NCBI GenBank assembly: GCA_964426135.1
Contig: CAYRPN010000200.1
Coordinates: 1 to 6,960, forward strand
Origin: CAYRPN01 sp964426135
GTDB lineage: Bacteria; Planctomycetota; Phycisphaerae; Phycisphaerales; Phycisphaeraceae
Direction of reading: 5' to 3'
DNA length: 6,960 nt
Made by a program: the position numbers and the translations under genes. The stretch's first letter is position 1; the number at the start of each line of letters is the position of its first letter. This document shows positions 1 through 5,862 of this stretch, piece by piece. Below the pieces are notes generated by a model. It saw only the letters and a program-made list of their open reading frames with translations, was not told the origin of the DNA and made no database searches.

Positions 1-47
1 GGTGAATGGTTATGGAAAACGGCCCCGAACGCAAGCGACGCTTGTCG

Positions 48-97
48 TAGGGTGGCTGGGGTCGAGTCTACCCCCGGGGGGCGGGACGAGACCCCGG
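48..97. repeat. Imperfect stem-loop, probable dispersed palindromic repeat
   Basis: The arm at 56-68 pairs with the arm at 85-97 with three mismatches out of 13, around a loop with a C5/G6 run at 71-81. The leading motif GGGTGGCTG followed by GGT (50-62) resembles the sequence read on the minus strand from about 218 down to 199. It could act as a transcription stop for the minus-strand cassette, but no T-run follows the stem. A dispersed repeat is the likelier reading. Confidence 0.4.
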
Positions 98-185
98 CGA
101 GAACCGTCCGGCCTCCCAGACGCGAATGCTTGTTCACTCGCGCTCGAAGACAAAGCGCCCCGCAAGCTTGTTGTGCGCCGTGGCC

Positions 186-215
186 GTGGCTGAGCCGAGC
201 CTAAACCACAGCCAC
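186..215 (-). repeat. Inverted repeat 60 bases beyond the PRTase-like gene
   Basis: GTGGCTG (186-192) and CAGCCAC (209-215) form a perfect 7-bp stem with a 16-base loop. It lies about 60 bases past the stop codon of the last gene of the minus-strand cassette. It could stabilise the 3' end of that transcript, but it has no T-tract of the kind intrinsic terminators carry. Its resemblance to the sequence at 50-69 points to a dispersed repeat. Confidence 0.35.
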
Positions 216-275
216 CCGGTGAGTATGTACTCGAAATCCCCTTTGGGGTTCGTCACGTCTCGAACCATTCCAGCA

Positions 276-1100
276 TCAGCTACGCGGGAACAGCGGATCC
301 CAACGCTGTGATGTGGCATGTAACACGGCTAGCGAGTTGTTCGGGCATTGGTGATAAAGAACGACGGCGAGAGCGCAGTCGCCATAGCCCTTTGGATGGT
401 CCCGAGATGCCAGTTCGCAATAGTGAAGAATCCGGCGCTTCTCGGCAGCAGTGAAATGATGACAGCTATCGTGGAACAAATTGTGAGTGAATTCCAAGGT
501 TCTTTGCGTGATGAGGGTCATCCGCGTGCATTTGCCAATCTCGTCAGCACCCGCTCGATAGGCTGCGACGGTCGCAAAGAACACATTGCCGACTTCTGCT
601 GTCAATTCCTGGAAATGCTGTCGCCATGCTGTGACTGCTTGATTTCCCGTGCCTACAAAATCATCGACGAAGACGACTGTGTCGTCGCGGCCGAATCGTT
701 CACGCACGATCTCACTTCTACCGATGAACAACGGTCGAAATTGCGCGGCGGTCAGGTTGTTCGCGAGTCGAAAATCATGGAGCATTCGACCGCCACTTTC
801 GCCCCCACTCGTCGCGAACTCAATGAACGCGAAACGACCACGACGGCGACGAGGTTGGCGATGCCAGCCTGGCAGACGTGCCAAGATCGTTCGAAATGCG
901 GCGTGGACTTCCTCCGCACTGATAAACTCGATGGCATCCAAAAGGCGAGCGGCGCTGTCGCGATCGGCGTCAGCAAATTTCCCAAGCCATCGATTGAGGC
1001 GAGCCTCGGTGATGCCGTAGCGATACCCCTCAAAGCGCTCGCGCCATGTGCTTAGGCGGTCGGCATCGATCGCGGTTCCGATTGGCCGTGGTGCTCTCAC
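276..1100 (-). CDS. Phosphoribosyltransferase-like protein (PRTase-CE type), third gene of the cassette
   Basis: This 274-residue protein has a type I phosphoribosyltransferase-like core. The hydrophobic strand plus acidic and glycine loop VVFVDDFVGTGNQ (residues 142-154) matches the PRPP-binding signature. The C-terminal part, with KGYGDC (237-242), a following hydrophobic strand, PNNSLAVLHA (253-262) and a final W-x-PLFPR (267-273), fits the family called PRTase-CE, which has been predicted to serve as an effector in prokaryotic conflict systems. Residues 1-80 are charged and helical, with a basic RRRR patch at 84-87. I chose the GTG at 1100 over the ATG at 1172 because it overlaps the ParB-like stop as GTGA and is preceded by GGAG (1110-1113) nine bases upstream; the longer reading would overlap the previous gene by about 75 bases. 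The reaction and substrate are unknown. Family call: fairly sure. Effector role: inference. Confidence 0.8.
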   Translation of the reverse strand: MRAPRPIGTAIDADRLSTWRERFEGYRYGITEARLNRWLGKFADADRDSAARLLDAIEFISAEEVHAAFRTILARLPGWHRQPRRRRGRFAFIEFATSGGESGGRMLHDFRLANNLTAAQFRPLFIGRSEIVRERFGRDDTVVFVDDFVGTGNQAVTAWRQHFQELTAEVGNVFFATVAAYRAGADEIGKCTRMTLITQRTLEFTHNLFHDSCHHFTAAEKRRILHYCELASRDHPKGYGDCALAVVLYHQCPNNSLAVLHATSQRWDPLFPRS

Positions 1101-2050
1101 TCGCGGATTCTCCGGTCTGCTTTGAGCAGCAGGGAACGGAGCCGCCCCATGAGCTCTTCCATCGTATCCCACATCTCCTTCTCTCCGTACATTTCATCGA
1201 CTTGGATGTCGTCCAGTTGCTCCATGAGTTTGCGGACGTCTTTAGTGATCGTGCGGGCCATCGCGTGGGATTTTGCAGTCTGGACCTCCAACGCATCGAC
1301 CTTGGCGCTTGGTGTTTCAGCGAATTCCTTAAGTTTCCTTGAGATGGTCTGGACGCGGTTAGCTTTGACCGCGTTGTTGATGTGCTGTTTCACGATGCGG
1401 AAATCGGTCACTGCGCGTAGACCACCGGCCTCGACCTTCTCGATCATTTGGTCCGTGAACTTCACCGGCTTGAACCAGTCAAATTTCTGGACGTTCCGAT
1501 CGTGACGAACGGGATAAAGCTCGATGAAGAAATCAGCCTTAGTACGTTGCTCGGGATTGGAGTCGAGCATCATTTCCTGGTATTTCGTTTCATACGACAG
1601 CAGTTTCTTACAGCGGACAACCACCGCTTCATCAAGCCCCGTCAATGCAGCCACTCGCTTGTTGTTTGAGTCGTTTGTTTCCTTCATCAGCAGTTCGAGC
1701 TTGAGTGCAGTCGGCATCAGTTCCCAATCCTCGCGCAGCTTGTGAATCTGGAACATCGTGACGATGTTCTGAACCAGCGTCGGCTCCTGAACTTCATTGA
1801 CAGGGACGGTCTTTAGTTTGAGCGCAGAAGCACACATCCAGCGCCGCTGACCGTCGAGAATGACGTAGCGCTTCGTCTTCGAGTCTTGATAGACCGTCAG
1901 CGGGACAAGAATGCCCACCAGGGCAATCGACTCTTGAAGTGTTTGGAGCGGTAGCTTGTCGAAAAGCCGCCGCGGATTATGCGGATTGGGCTCCAGTTCT
2001 TCCGTCTTGACTTGCTTGACTCCGATGACGTGGGCGGCCACTTTGCTCAT
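1097..2050 (-). CDS. ParB/Srx-fold protein with helix-turn-helix, second gene of the cassette
   Basis: This 317-residue protein opens with a ParB/sulfiredoxin-fold domain (about residues 8-105). It carries the NPHNPRR segment (22-28), the Q-x-S-I-x-x-x-G-x-L-x-P region (39-50) and the nucleotide-loop motif LDGQRRW (65-71), where chromosomal ParB proteins usually have GERR. A helix-turn-helix follows (about 128-153, RVAALTGLDEAVVVRCKKLL), then a charged helical C-terminal region (160-317). ParB folds bind CTP or ATP; some relatives are nucleases or small-molecule kinases. No ParA ATPase lies nearby, so plasmid or chromosome segregation is unlikely. The ATG overlaps the methylase stop as ATGA, and GGAGG (2055-2059) sits four bases upstream, so the start is firm. 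Its place between a methylase and a PRTase-like gene suggests a DNA-binding sensor or DNA-modifying role; this is inferred. Confidence 0.85.
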   Translation of the reverse strand: MSKVAAHVIGVKQVKTEELEPNPHNPRRLFDKLPLQTLQESIALVGILVPLTVYQDSKTKRYVILDGQRRWMCASALKLKTVPVNEVQEPTLVQNIVTMFQIHKLREDWELMPTALKLELLMKETNDSNNKRVAALTGLDEAVVVRCKKLLSYETKYQEMMLDSNPEQRTKADFFIELYPVRHDRNVQKFDWFKPVKFTDQMIEKVEAGGLRAVTDFRIVKQHINNAVKANRVQTISRKLKEFAETPSAKVDALEVQTAKSHAMARTITKDVRKLMEQLDDIQVDEMYGEKEMWDTMEELMGRLRSLLLKADRRIRE

Positions 2051-2913
2051 GCGGCCTCCGGGATTTCAAGATTAGTGATCAGCAACTCTCCCGCAATCTT
2101 ACGCTTCGACGTGAAGCCGGCAATGTGGCGACGAACCGCGATTGCCTTTGAGTTCCACTGCTTCGCGATCTCTCTCGCCCGCGGGCAATCCGCGTACGAA
2201 ACAAGAAACGATGCGCCCCGCGAGTCGATGCGGTCCAAGTGTCGCGAAAGTCGATTGATGTCATCCTCCGCGAACGATCGCTTACCGTATTCGACGAACG
2301 TCCGAACGCCGGTGGCGGCGAAAGGCGGATCGAGATAAACGAAATCGCCTTTCCGAAGATGCCGCAGCGTGGCACCGAAGTCGCCTCGAAGGAGCCTTGC
2401 TTTCTTCAAGAGGTCTGACGTGGTTTCGAAGTCGCACAGGCGCGGATACTGTCCCTGGTCTGCACCGAACGGCACATTGAAATCGCCATTGAGATTGGTG
2501 CGGAATATTCCGTTGAAGCAATTGCGGTTGAGGTAGACAAATTGCGCGGCACGAATGACCGTGGCTTTCGAGACACTGTAGGAACGCCGCACCTTGTAGT
2601 AGGTGTCTGCGTCGCGCGGGATGGCGTACAGGGCTTCCGCAACGGCAAAAGGATGGTCTCGGATCGCTTCGTAGGTGTCGATCAACGCGGAGTTGAGGTC
2701 ACCCAGAACCGCAGCATTTGGCTTTAGTTTCAGAAACAGGCAGGCTGACCCGACGAAAGGCTCGATATATCTTTCGAACCTGTCATTCCAGAAGCCGGTC
2801 AGAGAACTGAGCGTCTTTCGTTTACTGCCTGCCCAGCGGAAGATCGGCACGATGTCGCCGTAGATCAGACGATCGTGAGACGGTCGTGTGCGGTACCGGG
2901 TGGAGGTTCTCAC
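2047..2913 (-). CDS. dam: DNA adenine methylase, D12 class (Dam-like), first gene of the cassette
   Basis: It transfers a methyl group from S-adenosylmethionine to the N6 of adenine in DNA. The 288-residue length is usual for the D12 family. Motifs in order are FRWAGSKR (25-32, SAM-binding motif X), IEPFVGSACLFL (50-61, motif I), GDLN (71-74), LNRNCFNGIFRTN (128-140), the catalytic DPPF (195-198, a DPPY variant) and a GELLITN strand near the end (275-281). All key elements are present, so it should be active. The target site cannot be read from sequence; GATC is the usual one for this class. The start is the GTG at 2913, about 24 bases after the predicted transcription start; a GTG at 2850 just before the first motif is an alternative. 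No restriction enzyme is adjacent, so it is an orphan or a part of the three-gene system. Confidence 0.92.
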   Translation of the reverse strand: MRTSTRYRTRPSHDRLIYGDIVPIFRWAGSKRKTLSSLTGFWNDRFERYIEPFVGSACLFLKLKPNAAVLGDLNSALIDTYEAIRDHPFAVAEALYAIPRDADTYYKVRRSYSVSKATVIRAAQFVYLNRNCFNGIFRTNLNGDFNVPFGADQGQYPRLCDFETTSDLLKKARLLRGDFGATLRHLRKGDFVYLDPPFAATGVRTFVEYGKRSFAEDDINRLSRHLDRIDSRGASFLVSYADCPRAREIAKQWNSKAIAVRRHIAGFTSKRKIAGELLITNLEIPEAA

Positions 2914-2943
2914 GGTTGCTCGCTTTAAGTGGTAGCAGAGTGC

Positions 2944-2972
2944 ATTGTGTCGAACACGATCGGCGCAGTCAA
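2944..2972 (-). promoter_or_regulatory. Predicted sigma70-type promoter of the methylase/ParB/PRTase cassette
   Basis: On the minus strand, TTGACT (2972-2967, five of six matches to the -35 consensus) is followed by a 17-base spacer and CACAAT (2949-2944, four of six matches to the -10 box). Transcription would begin near 2937, leaving a leader of about 24 bases before the GTG start of the methylase. A GATC lies in the spacer (2958-2961) and a small palindrome GTGT-CGA-ACAC (2947-2957) overlaps the -10 box; either could be a regulatory site, but both are short enough to be chance. The rest of the 240-base gap up to the aldolase gene shows nothing I can identify. Confidence 0.5.
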
Positions 2973-3153
2973 GTTATCGTACAATTGATCCGTTCCTCTC
3001 CATGGAAGTCGCCACCGGCGTATGGGTCGTTGCTCTTGTGGGCAGCGAGCGGCCTAGTTGTACTTGAGGAATAGGGCGAGGCCGGTGATGTTGGCCGCGC
3101 GGTTCGCCGTCCTCGTGCATCACGTGGCCAAGGATGAACGCCAAGGCTCCCTA

Positions 3154-4167
3154 CTAGACCACCCCCTTCTCCCTCAACCTCGCCATCACACTCGCCGCCA
3201 GTTCCGCCACGCGATCCGCCTGCGCCGCACCGCCGCGTGGCGGGCATCCTCCCTCCGGCGGCGCCACGTAGCCGAAATCCGAAATGATGCACTGAATCAA
3301 GCGCGAGAGGGCCGCGCGGTCGATCTGCTGCTTTTCCGTCGCCGGTTGCCTGCTTGGCCCCATGTCGAATCCGCGCAGTTCGACTGCGACGCGGACGCCT
3401 TCGGGGAAGTCGGCGGCGTAGACCAGGGCGTCGAAGAGTTCGAGCATGCGCATCTGGAGCGTGCGGGCTTCGTCGAGGTGGCCGGCACGGGTGGTGTCGT
3501 AGAGGTAGCGCATGAACTCGGGAACGACGCCGGCGGTGGCGTGGGTGCCGCCGTCGCAGCCCATCAGGAGCATGGGGACGAGGGCGGCCTCCCAGCCGGT
3601 GAGGAAGGCGAAGTCGGGGCGAATGGGCCGGACCGCCGCCATCATGCGGAGCATGAACGCCATGTCGCCGGAGGAATCCTTGATCGCGGCGATGCGCGGG
3701 AACTCGACCAGCCTGCGGATCGTCGGCACGTCGATGGGCGAGGCGAACATCGGAATGTTGTAGAGCGTCACGTCGATCGGCGTGTTCAGCGCGATCTCTT
3801 TGAAGTACGCGTAGACCGACTCGGGGCTGAGCTTGTAGTAGAAGGGCGAGACGATGGCGACGGCGCGGGCGCCGTAGTCGTGATACAGCTCGCAGGCTTT
3901 GATGGTCTCCCGCGCGTTGGCTTCGGCGGCGCCGGCGAGGACGGGGACGCGGCCTTGCGCTTGTTCGCAGGTGATGCGGATGATGGCGGCGCGTTCGTCG
4001 GGGGTGAAGCGCAGGAACTCGCCGGTGGAGCCGTTGGGGTAGAGGCCGTGGACGCCGCTGGCGATGAGCCAGTCGATGTAGCGTCGCAGCTCCGGCTCAT
4101 TGATGGAGCCATCCGCGTGCAGCGGGACCATGTTCGGGACGTAGATGCCTTGGATGCGTTCGGGCAT
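3154..4167 (-). CDS. DapA/NanA-superfamily aldolase or lyase, substrate unknown
   Basis: This is a class I pyruvate-type aldolase of the dihydrodipicolinate synthase/N-acetylneuraminate lyase superfamily, a cytoplasmic TIM barrel. Visible signatures are GSTGE (46-50, carboxylate binding), YNIP with the catalytic tyrosine at 136, and IKDSSGD with the Schiff-base lysine at 163. The position of the arginine that binds aspartate semialdehyde in true DapA (YNVPSRT) is phenylalanine 141 here (YNIPMF), so lysine biosynthesis is doubtful and a sugar-acid or other keto-acid substrate is more likely. At 337 residues it is about 40 longer than the usual 290-300; the extra length is a C-terminal tail with a Pro/Gly-rich linker (302-313) and a helix. 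I chose the ATG at 4167, because the in-frame ATG at 4218 only adds translated heptamer repeat. No Shine-Dalgarno is visible. Two TAG stops stand in tandem at the end. Confidence 0.88.
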   Translation of the reverse strand: MPERIQGIYVPNMVPLHADGSINEPELRRYIDWLIASGVHGLYPNGSTGEFLRFTPDERAAIIRITCEQAQGRVPVLAGAAEANARETIKACELYHDYGARAVAIVSPFYYKLSPESVYAYFKEIALNTPIDVTLYNIPMFASPIDVPTIRRLVEFPRIAAIKDSSGDMAFMLRMMAAVRPIRPDFAFLTGWEAALVPMLLMGCDGGTHATAGVVPEFMRYLYDTTRAGHLDEARTLQMRMLELFDALVYAADFPEGVRVAVELRGFDMGPSRQPATEKQQIDRAALSRLIQCIISDFGYVAPPEGGCPPRGGAAQADRVAELAASVMARLREKGVV

Positions 4168-4193
4168 GGGGGCAGGGCCGAGGGTGGAGGAGC

Positions 4194-4272
4194 AAGGGCC
4201 GAAGGGCCGAAGGGCCAAGGGTCAAGGGCCAAGGGTCAAGGGTCAAGGACCAAGGGCCGGAGGCCGGTGGCC
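4194..4272. repeat. Heptamer tandem array, AAGGGYC type
   Basis: Eleven adjacent units can be read: AAGGGCC, two 8-base GAAGGGCC, then AAGGGTC, AAGGGCC, AAGGGTC twice, AAGGACC, AAGGGCC, GGAGGCC and GGTGGCC. The drift toward the right end suggests old units decaying. The array begins 27 bases upstream of the chosen start of the aldolase gene and so lies in its leader or promoter zone. It keeps an open frame when translated, which explains the misleading longer start of that gene. Confidence 0.85.
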
Positions 4273-4323
4273 ATGTAGATTCTGACGCCGTCACTTCTGC
4301 GCACGGCGCACAGAAGTTTGCAT

Positions 4324-4440
4324 CGGAAAAGTCAAAATAGTGAATGCAAAAGTCAAAATGCAAAAGTCGAAGCTTCGCGCTGGCGTGGGCTTTCTGATTT
4401 TTGACTTTTGCATTTTGACTTCACTATTTTGACTTTTCCG
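4324..4440. repeat. Long inverted repeat made of A-rich heptamers
   Basis: The right arm (4403-4440, 38 bases) is the perfect reverse complement of the left arm (4324-4368) except that the left arm carries seven extra bases, TGCAAAA (4345-4351). The left arm reads as six in-phase heptamers from 4327: AAAAGTC, AAAATAG, TGAATGC, AAAAGTC, AAAATGC, AAAAGTC. The 7-base difference is therefore exactly one unit. The loop is 34 bases (4369-4402). As RNA it would form a stable stem. A GC-rich small palindrome (about 4438-4450, CCGGC-TCC-GCCGG) directly abuts the right arm. Confidence 0.9.
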
Positions 4441-4452
4441 GCTCCGCCGGCT

Positions 4453-4483
4453 TAGGGTGGCGTGAGGTCGCGAACCCCACCAC
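4453..4483 (+). repeat. 31-base dispersed repeat, left copy
   Basis: This copy begins TAGGGTGGCG and ends GCGAACCCCACCAC. It matches the reverse complement of 4644-4674 at 27 of 31 positions, and the last 15 bases are identical. The two copies face each other and enclose the palindromic element at 4494-4592. Confidence 0.75.
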
Positions 4484-4493
4484 GGAAGACAAA

Positions 4494-4592
4494 GAGCCGT
4501 GCAGCATCAACATCGCATGTGGGACGACTTTCCAAAGTCGTCCGGCTGGGAGCGAAGCGATTCGAATCTGCGGAGCTAATCTTGCACGGCTC
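4494..4592. mobile_element. MITE-like palindromic element with 10-bp terminal inverted repeats
   Basis: GAGCCGTGCA (4494-4503) and TGCACGGCTC (4583-4592) are perfect terminal inverted repeats. Inside lie a hairpin with 10-bp arms and a CC loop (4522-4543) and the palindrome GATTCGAATC (4559-4568). The right half (4543-4595) recurs in inverted orientation at 6908-6960 with 52 of 53 identical bases. It has no coding capacity, so any movement would depend on a transposase elsewhere. No clear target duplication is visible, and the call could equally be a REP/BIME-like non-mobile repeat. Confidence 0.55.
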
Positions 4593-4643
4593 CTAGCGGG
4601 GTGATTTCGCGATCGCACCACAGCCGGCGATGCGTGGCGGTTG

Positions 4644-4674
4644 GTGGTGGGGTTCGCGGACTCACCCCGCCCTA
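4644..4674 (-). repeat. 31-base dispersed repeat, right copy (inverted)
   Basis: On the minus strand this reads TAGGGCGGGGTGAG, then CCGCGAACCCCACCAC. It has four mismatches to the left copy at 4453-4483. The pair could fold into one long stem enclosing about 160 bases. Confidence 0.75.
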
Positions 4675-4938
4675 CGTGTTGAACCCCGATGGGTCGGGGC
4701 CGTTTACGATACGATCTTTTTCGTTCGATCACCACTGGGGAATGGGCGGCGACCTGTGTGATTGCCTGTTGCCGCGCGGTCAGAATCTGCAAGTATGAGG
4801 TAACGCGATCGGGTTCGTGGCTCAGCACACCGGAACGGGGCAAGCCCCGTCGCTAAACTTCGCGTTCGGATTCGTTCTTCGGAATTCCCGCTTTCCTGAT
4901 TTCTCATTTTTCTGATCCGTCCCGTCCCGAGTCCTCGC

Positions 4939-5862
4939 ATGCTGATATTCCTCGCCCAAGCCCCTGCGGCCGCCCCCGGCAAAGACAACGAAACGCTCAA
5001 GGACGCCGCCGCGAAAGGCGCCGACAGCGCCAAGCCCAAGCCCGGCACAACCGCCGAGAAGGACAAAGCCGGCGACGCCAAGGCCGGCGACAGCGCCAAG
5101 AGCGAACCCGGCAAGACCGGCGACGCCCAGACCGGCACGAAGACCGAAGCGCCCAAAGAAGACCCGTGGTACTACCACGGCGCCATGCGCTGGATGATCG
5201 ACGGCGGCCTCTTCATGTGGCCGATCTTCTTCCTCGGCGTGCTGGCGGCGGGGGTGATCATCGAGCGGTACCGCAGCCTGCGCATGCTCCGCACCGATAC
5301 GGAATCGCTTCGCCGGCAGGTGCGCGATCTGCTGCAAAATGACAAGGCGGAGGAAGCGCTGGAGATGGTCGACCGCGAGCAGGGCCCGGTGCCCGCCATC
5401 CTCGGCTCGGGTCTGCGGAAATATGTGGTGCTTCGCCGGCTCGGCTCCGATGCGGGCCGGATCGAGGAGCAGGTCATCAAGGCGATGGAGGATTACAGCG
5501 TGCACATCGTCGCGGCGCTGGAGCGGCATCTGCCGATCCTGGCGACGGTGTCCAGCGTGGCGCCGATGATCGGGTTCCTGGGCACGGTGCAGGGCATGAT
5601 TCTTTCCTTCGACGACATCGTCGCGTCGATCGGGCAGAAGAACATCGTGGAACTGGCCGCGGCGGGCATCAAGGTGGCGCTCCTGACGACGTGCCTGGGC
5701 CTGATCGTGGGCATCCCGGCGTTCGCGGCTTACAACTACTTCACCGGCGTGATCAACCGCTTTGCTCTCGATGTGGAGGAAACGTCCACCGAGCTCATCG
5801 AAACCGTCACGCTGCAGTCGGCGCTCGCAGCCAGGGAACACGAGGAGGCTGCGGCGCGATGA
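4939..5862 (+). CDS. exbB: ExbB/TolQ/MotA-family proton channel subunit
   Basis: This is the ring-forming inner-membrane subunit of a proton-driven motor of the ExbB-ExbD or TolQ-TolR type. The MotA/TolQ/ExbB domain occupies the C-terminal two thirds. Three membrane segments are visible at about 89-107, 198-224 (with APMIGFLGTVQGMI at 208-221) and 243-267 (AAGIKVALLTTCLGLIVGIP at 241-260). A large cytoplasmic helical domain (108-197) lies between the first two, as expected. At 307 residues it is longer than E. coli ExbB because of a Lys/Asp/Ala/Gly/Pro-rich, disordered-looking N-terminal stretch (about 11-75) following a short hydrophobic start. The frame closes at a TGA at 4897-4899 with no usual start codon between, so the ATG at 4939 stands although no Shine-Dalgarno is seen. 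The stop overlaps the first exbD as ATGA. Whether it is ExbB or TolQ cannot be decided here. Confidence 0.92.
   Translation: MLIFLAQAPAAAPGKDNETLKDAAAKGADSAKPKPGTTAEKDKAGDAKAGDSAKSEPGKTGDAQTGTKTEAPKEDPWYYHGAMRWMIDGGLFMWPIFFLGVLAAGVIIERYRSLRMLRTDTESLRRQVRDLLQNDKAEEALEMVDREQGPVPAILGSGLRKYVVLRRLGSDAGRIEEQVIKAMEDYSVHIVAALERHLPILATVSSVAPMIGFLGTVQGMILSFDDIVASIGQKNIVELAAAGIKVALLTTCLGLIVGIPAFAAYNYFTGVINRFALDVEETSTELIETVTLQSALAAREHEEAAAR

Larger units (their letters stand above)
1..275. other. Intergenic stretch downstream of the PRTase-like gene
   Basis: No credible gene is visible here. Short open frames exist on both strands, but they run through repeat-like, palindromic DNA and have no convincing ribosome binding site. 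The stretch holds two structured sequences, at 48-97 and 186-215, which share the beginning GGGTGGCTG followed by GGT on opposite strands. That suggests two diverged copies of a dispersed repeat. The left end of the window cuts the region, so the next gene on that side is unknown. Confidence 0.6.
4168..4938. other. Repeat-rich intergenic region between divergent genes
   Basis: About 770 bases separate the minus-strand aldolase from the plus-strand exbB, and both genes' promoters should lie here. I see no clear -35/-10 pair for either. Open frames such as the minus-strand one at 4424-4843 have repeat-derived, low-complexity translations and no family signature. The content is dispersed and tandem repeats, listed separately. 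A hairpin ACGGGGC-AA-GCCCCGT sits at 4835-4850, and T-rich heptamer-like steps (TTTCTGA, TTTCTCA types) occur at about 4890-4915. Confidence 0.7.

Noticed and set aside
134..268. Possible 44-residue minus-strand gene starting at an ATG eight bases after the PRTase-like stop
   Set aside because: No clear Shine-Dalgarno, no recognisable family, and the frame runs through the 186-215 palindromic repeat. A small cassette protein cannot be excluded, but nothing supports it beyond position.
348..1055. Plus-strand open frame of 235 residues opposite the PRTase-like gene
   Set aside because: It is antisense to a gene with clear motifs and shows no family signature of its own.
2969..3153. Minus-strand translation ending NITGLALFLKYN (stop at 3054-3056) that looked like a gene remnant between the cassette and the aldolase gene
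   Set aside because: Only about 21 residues are open before a stop in that frame, and no family is recognisable.
3058..4278. Plus-strand 406-residue open frame
   Set aside because: It is the antisense shadow of the aldolase gene: high-GC codon structure keeps it open, and the translation is low complexity with GDDGDGA-like runs.
4324..4440. CRISPR-like array
   Set aside because: The repeated units are 7 bases with no spacers, and the arms are inverted, not direct repeats.
4424..4843. Minus-strand 139-residue open frame in the repeat region
   Set aside because: It is translated from the inverted repeats and the MITE-like element, with no domain or ribosome binding site.
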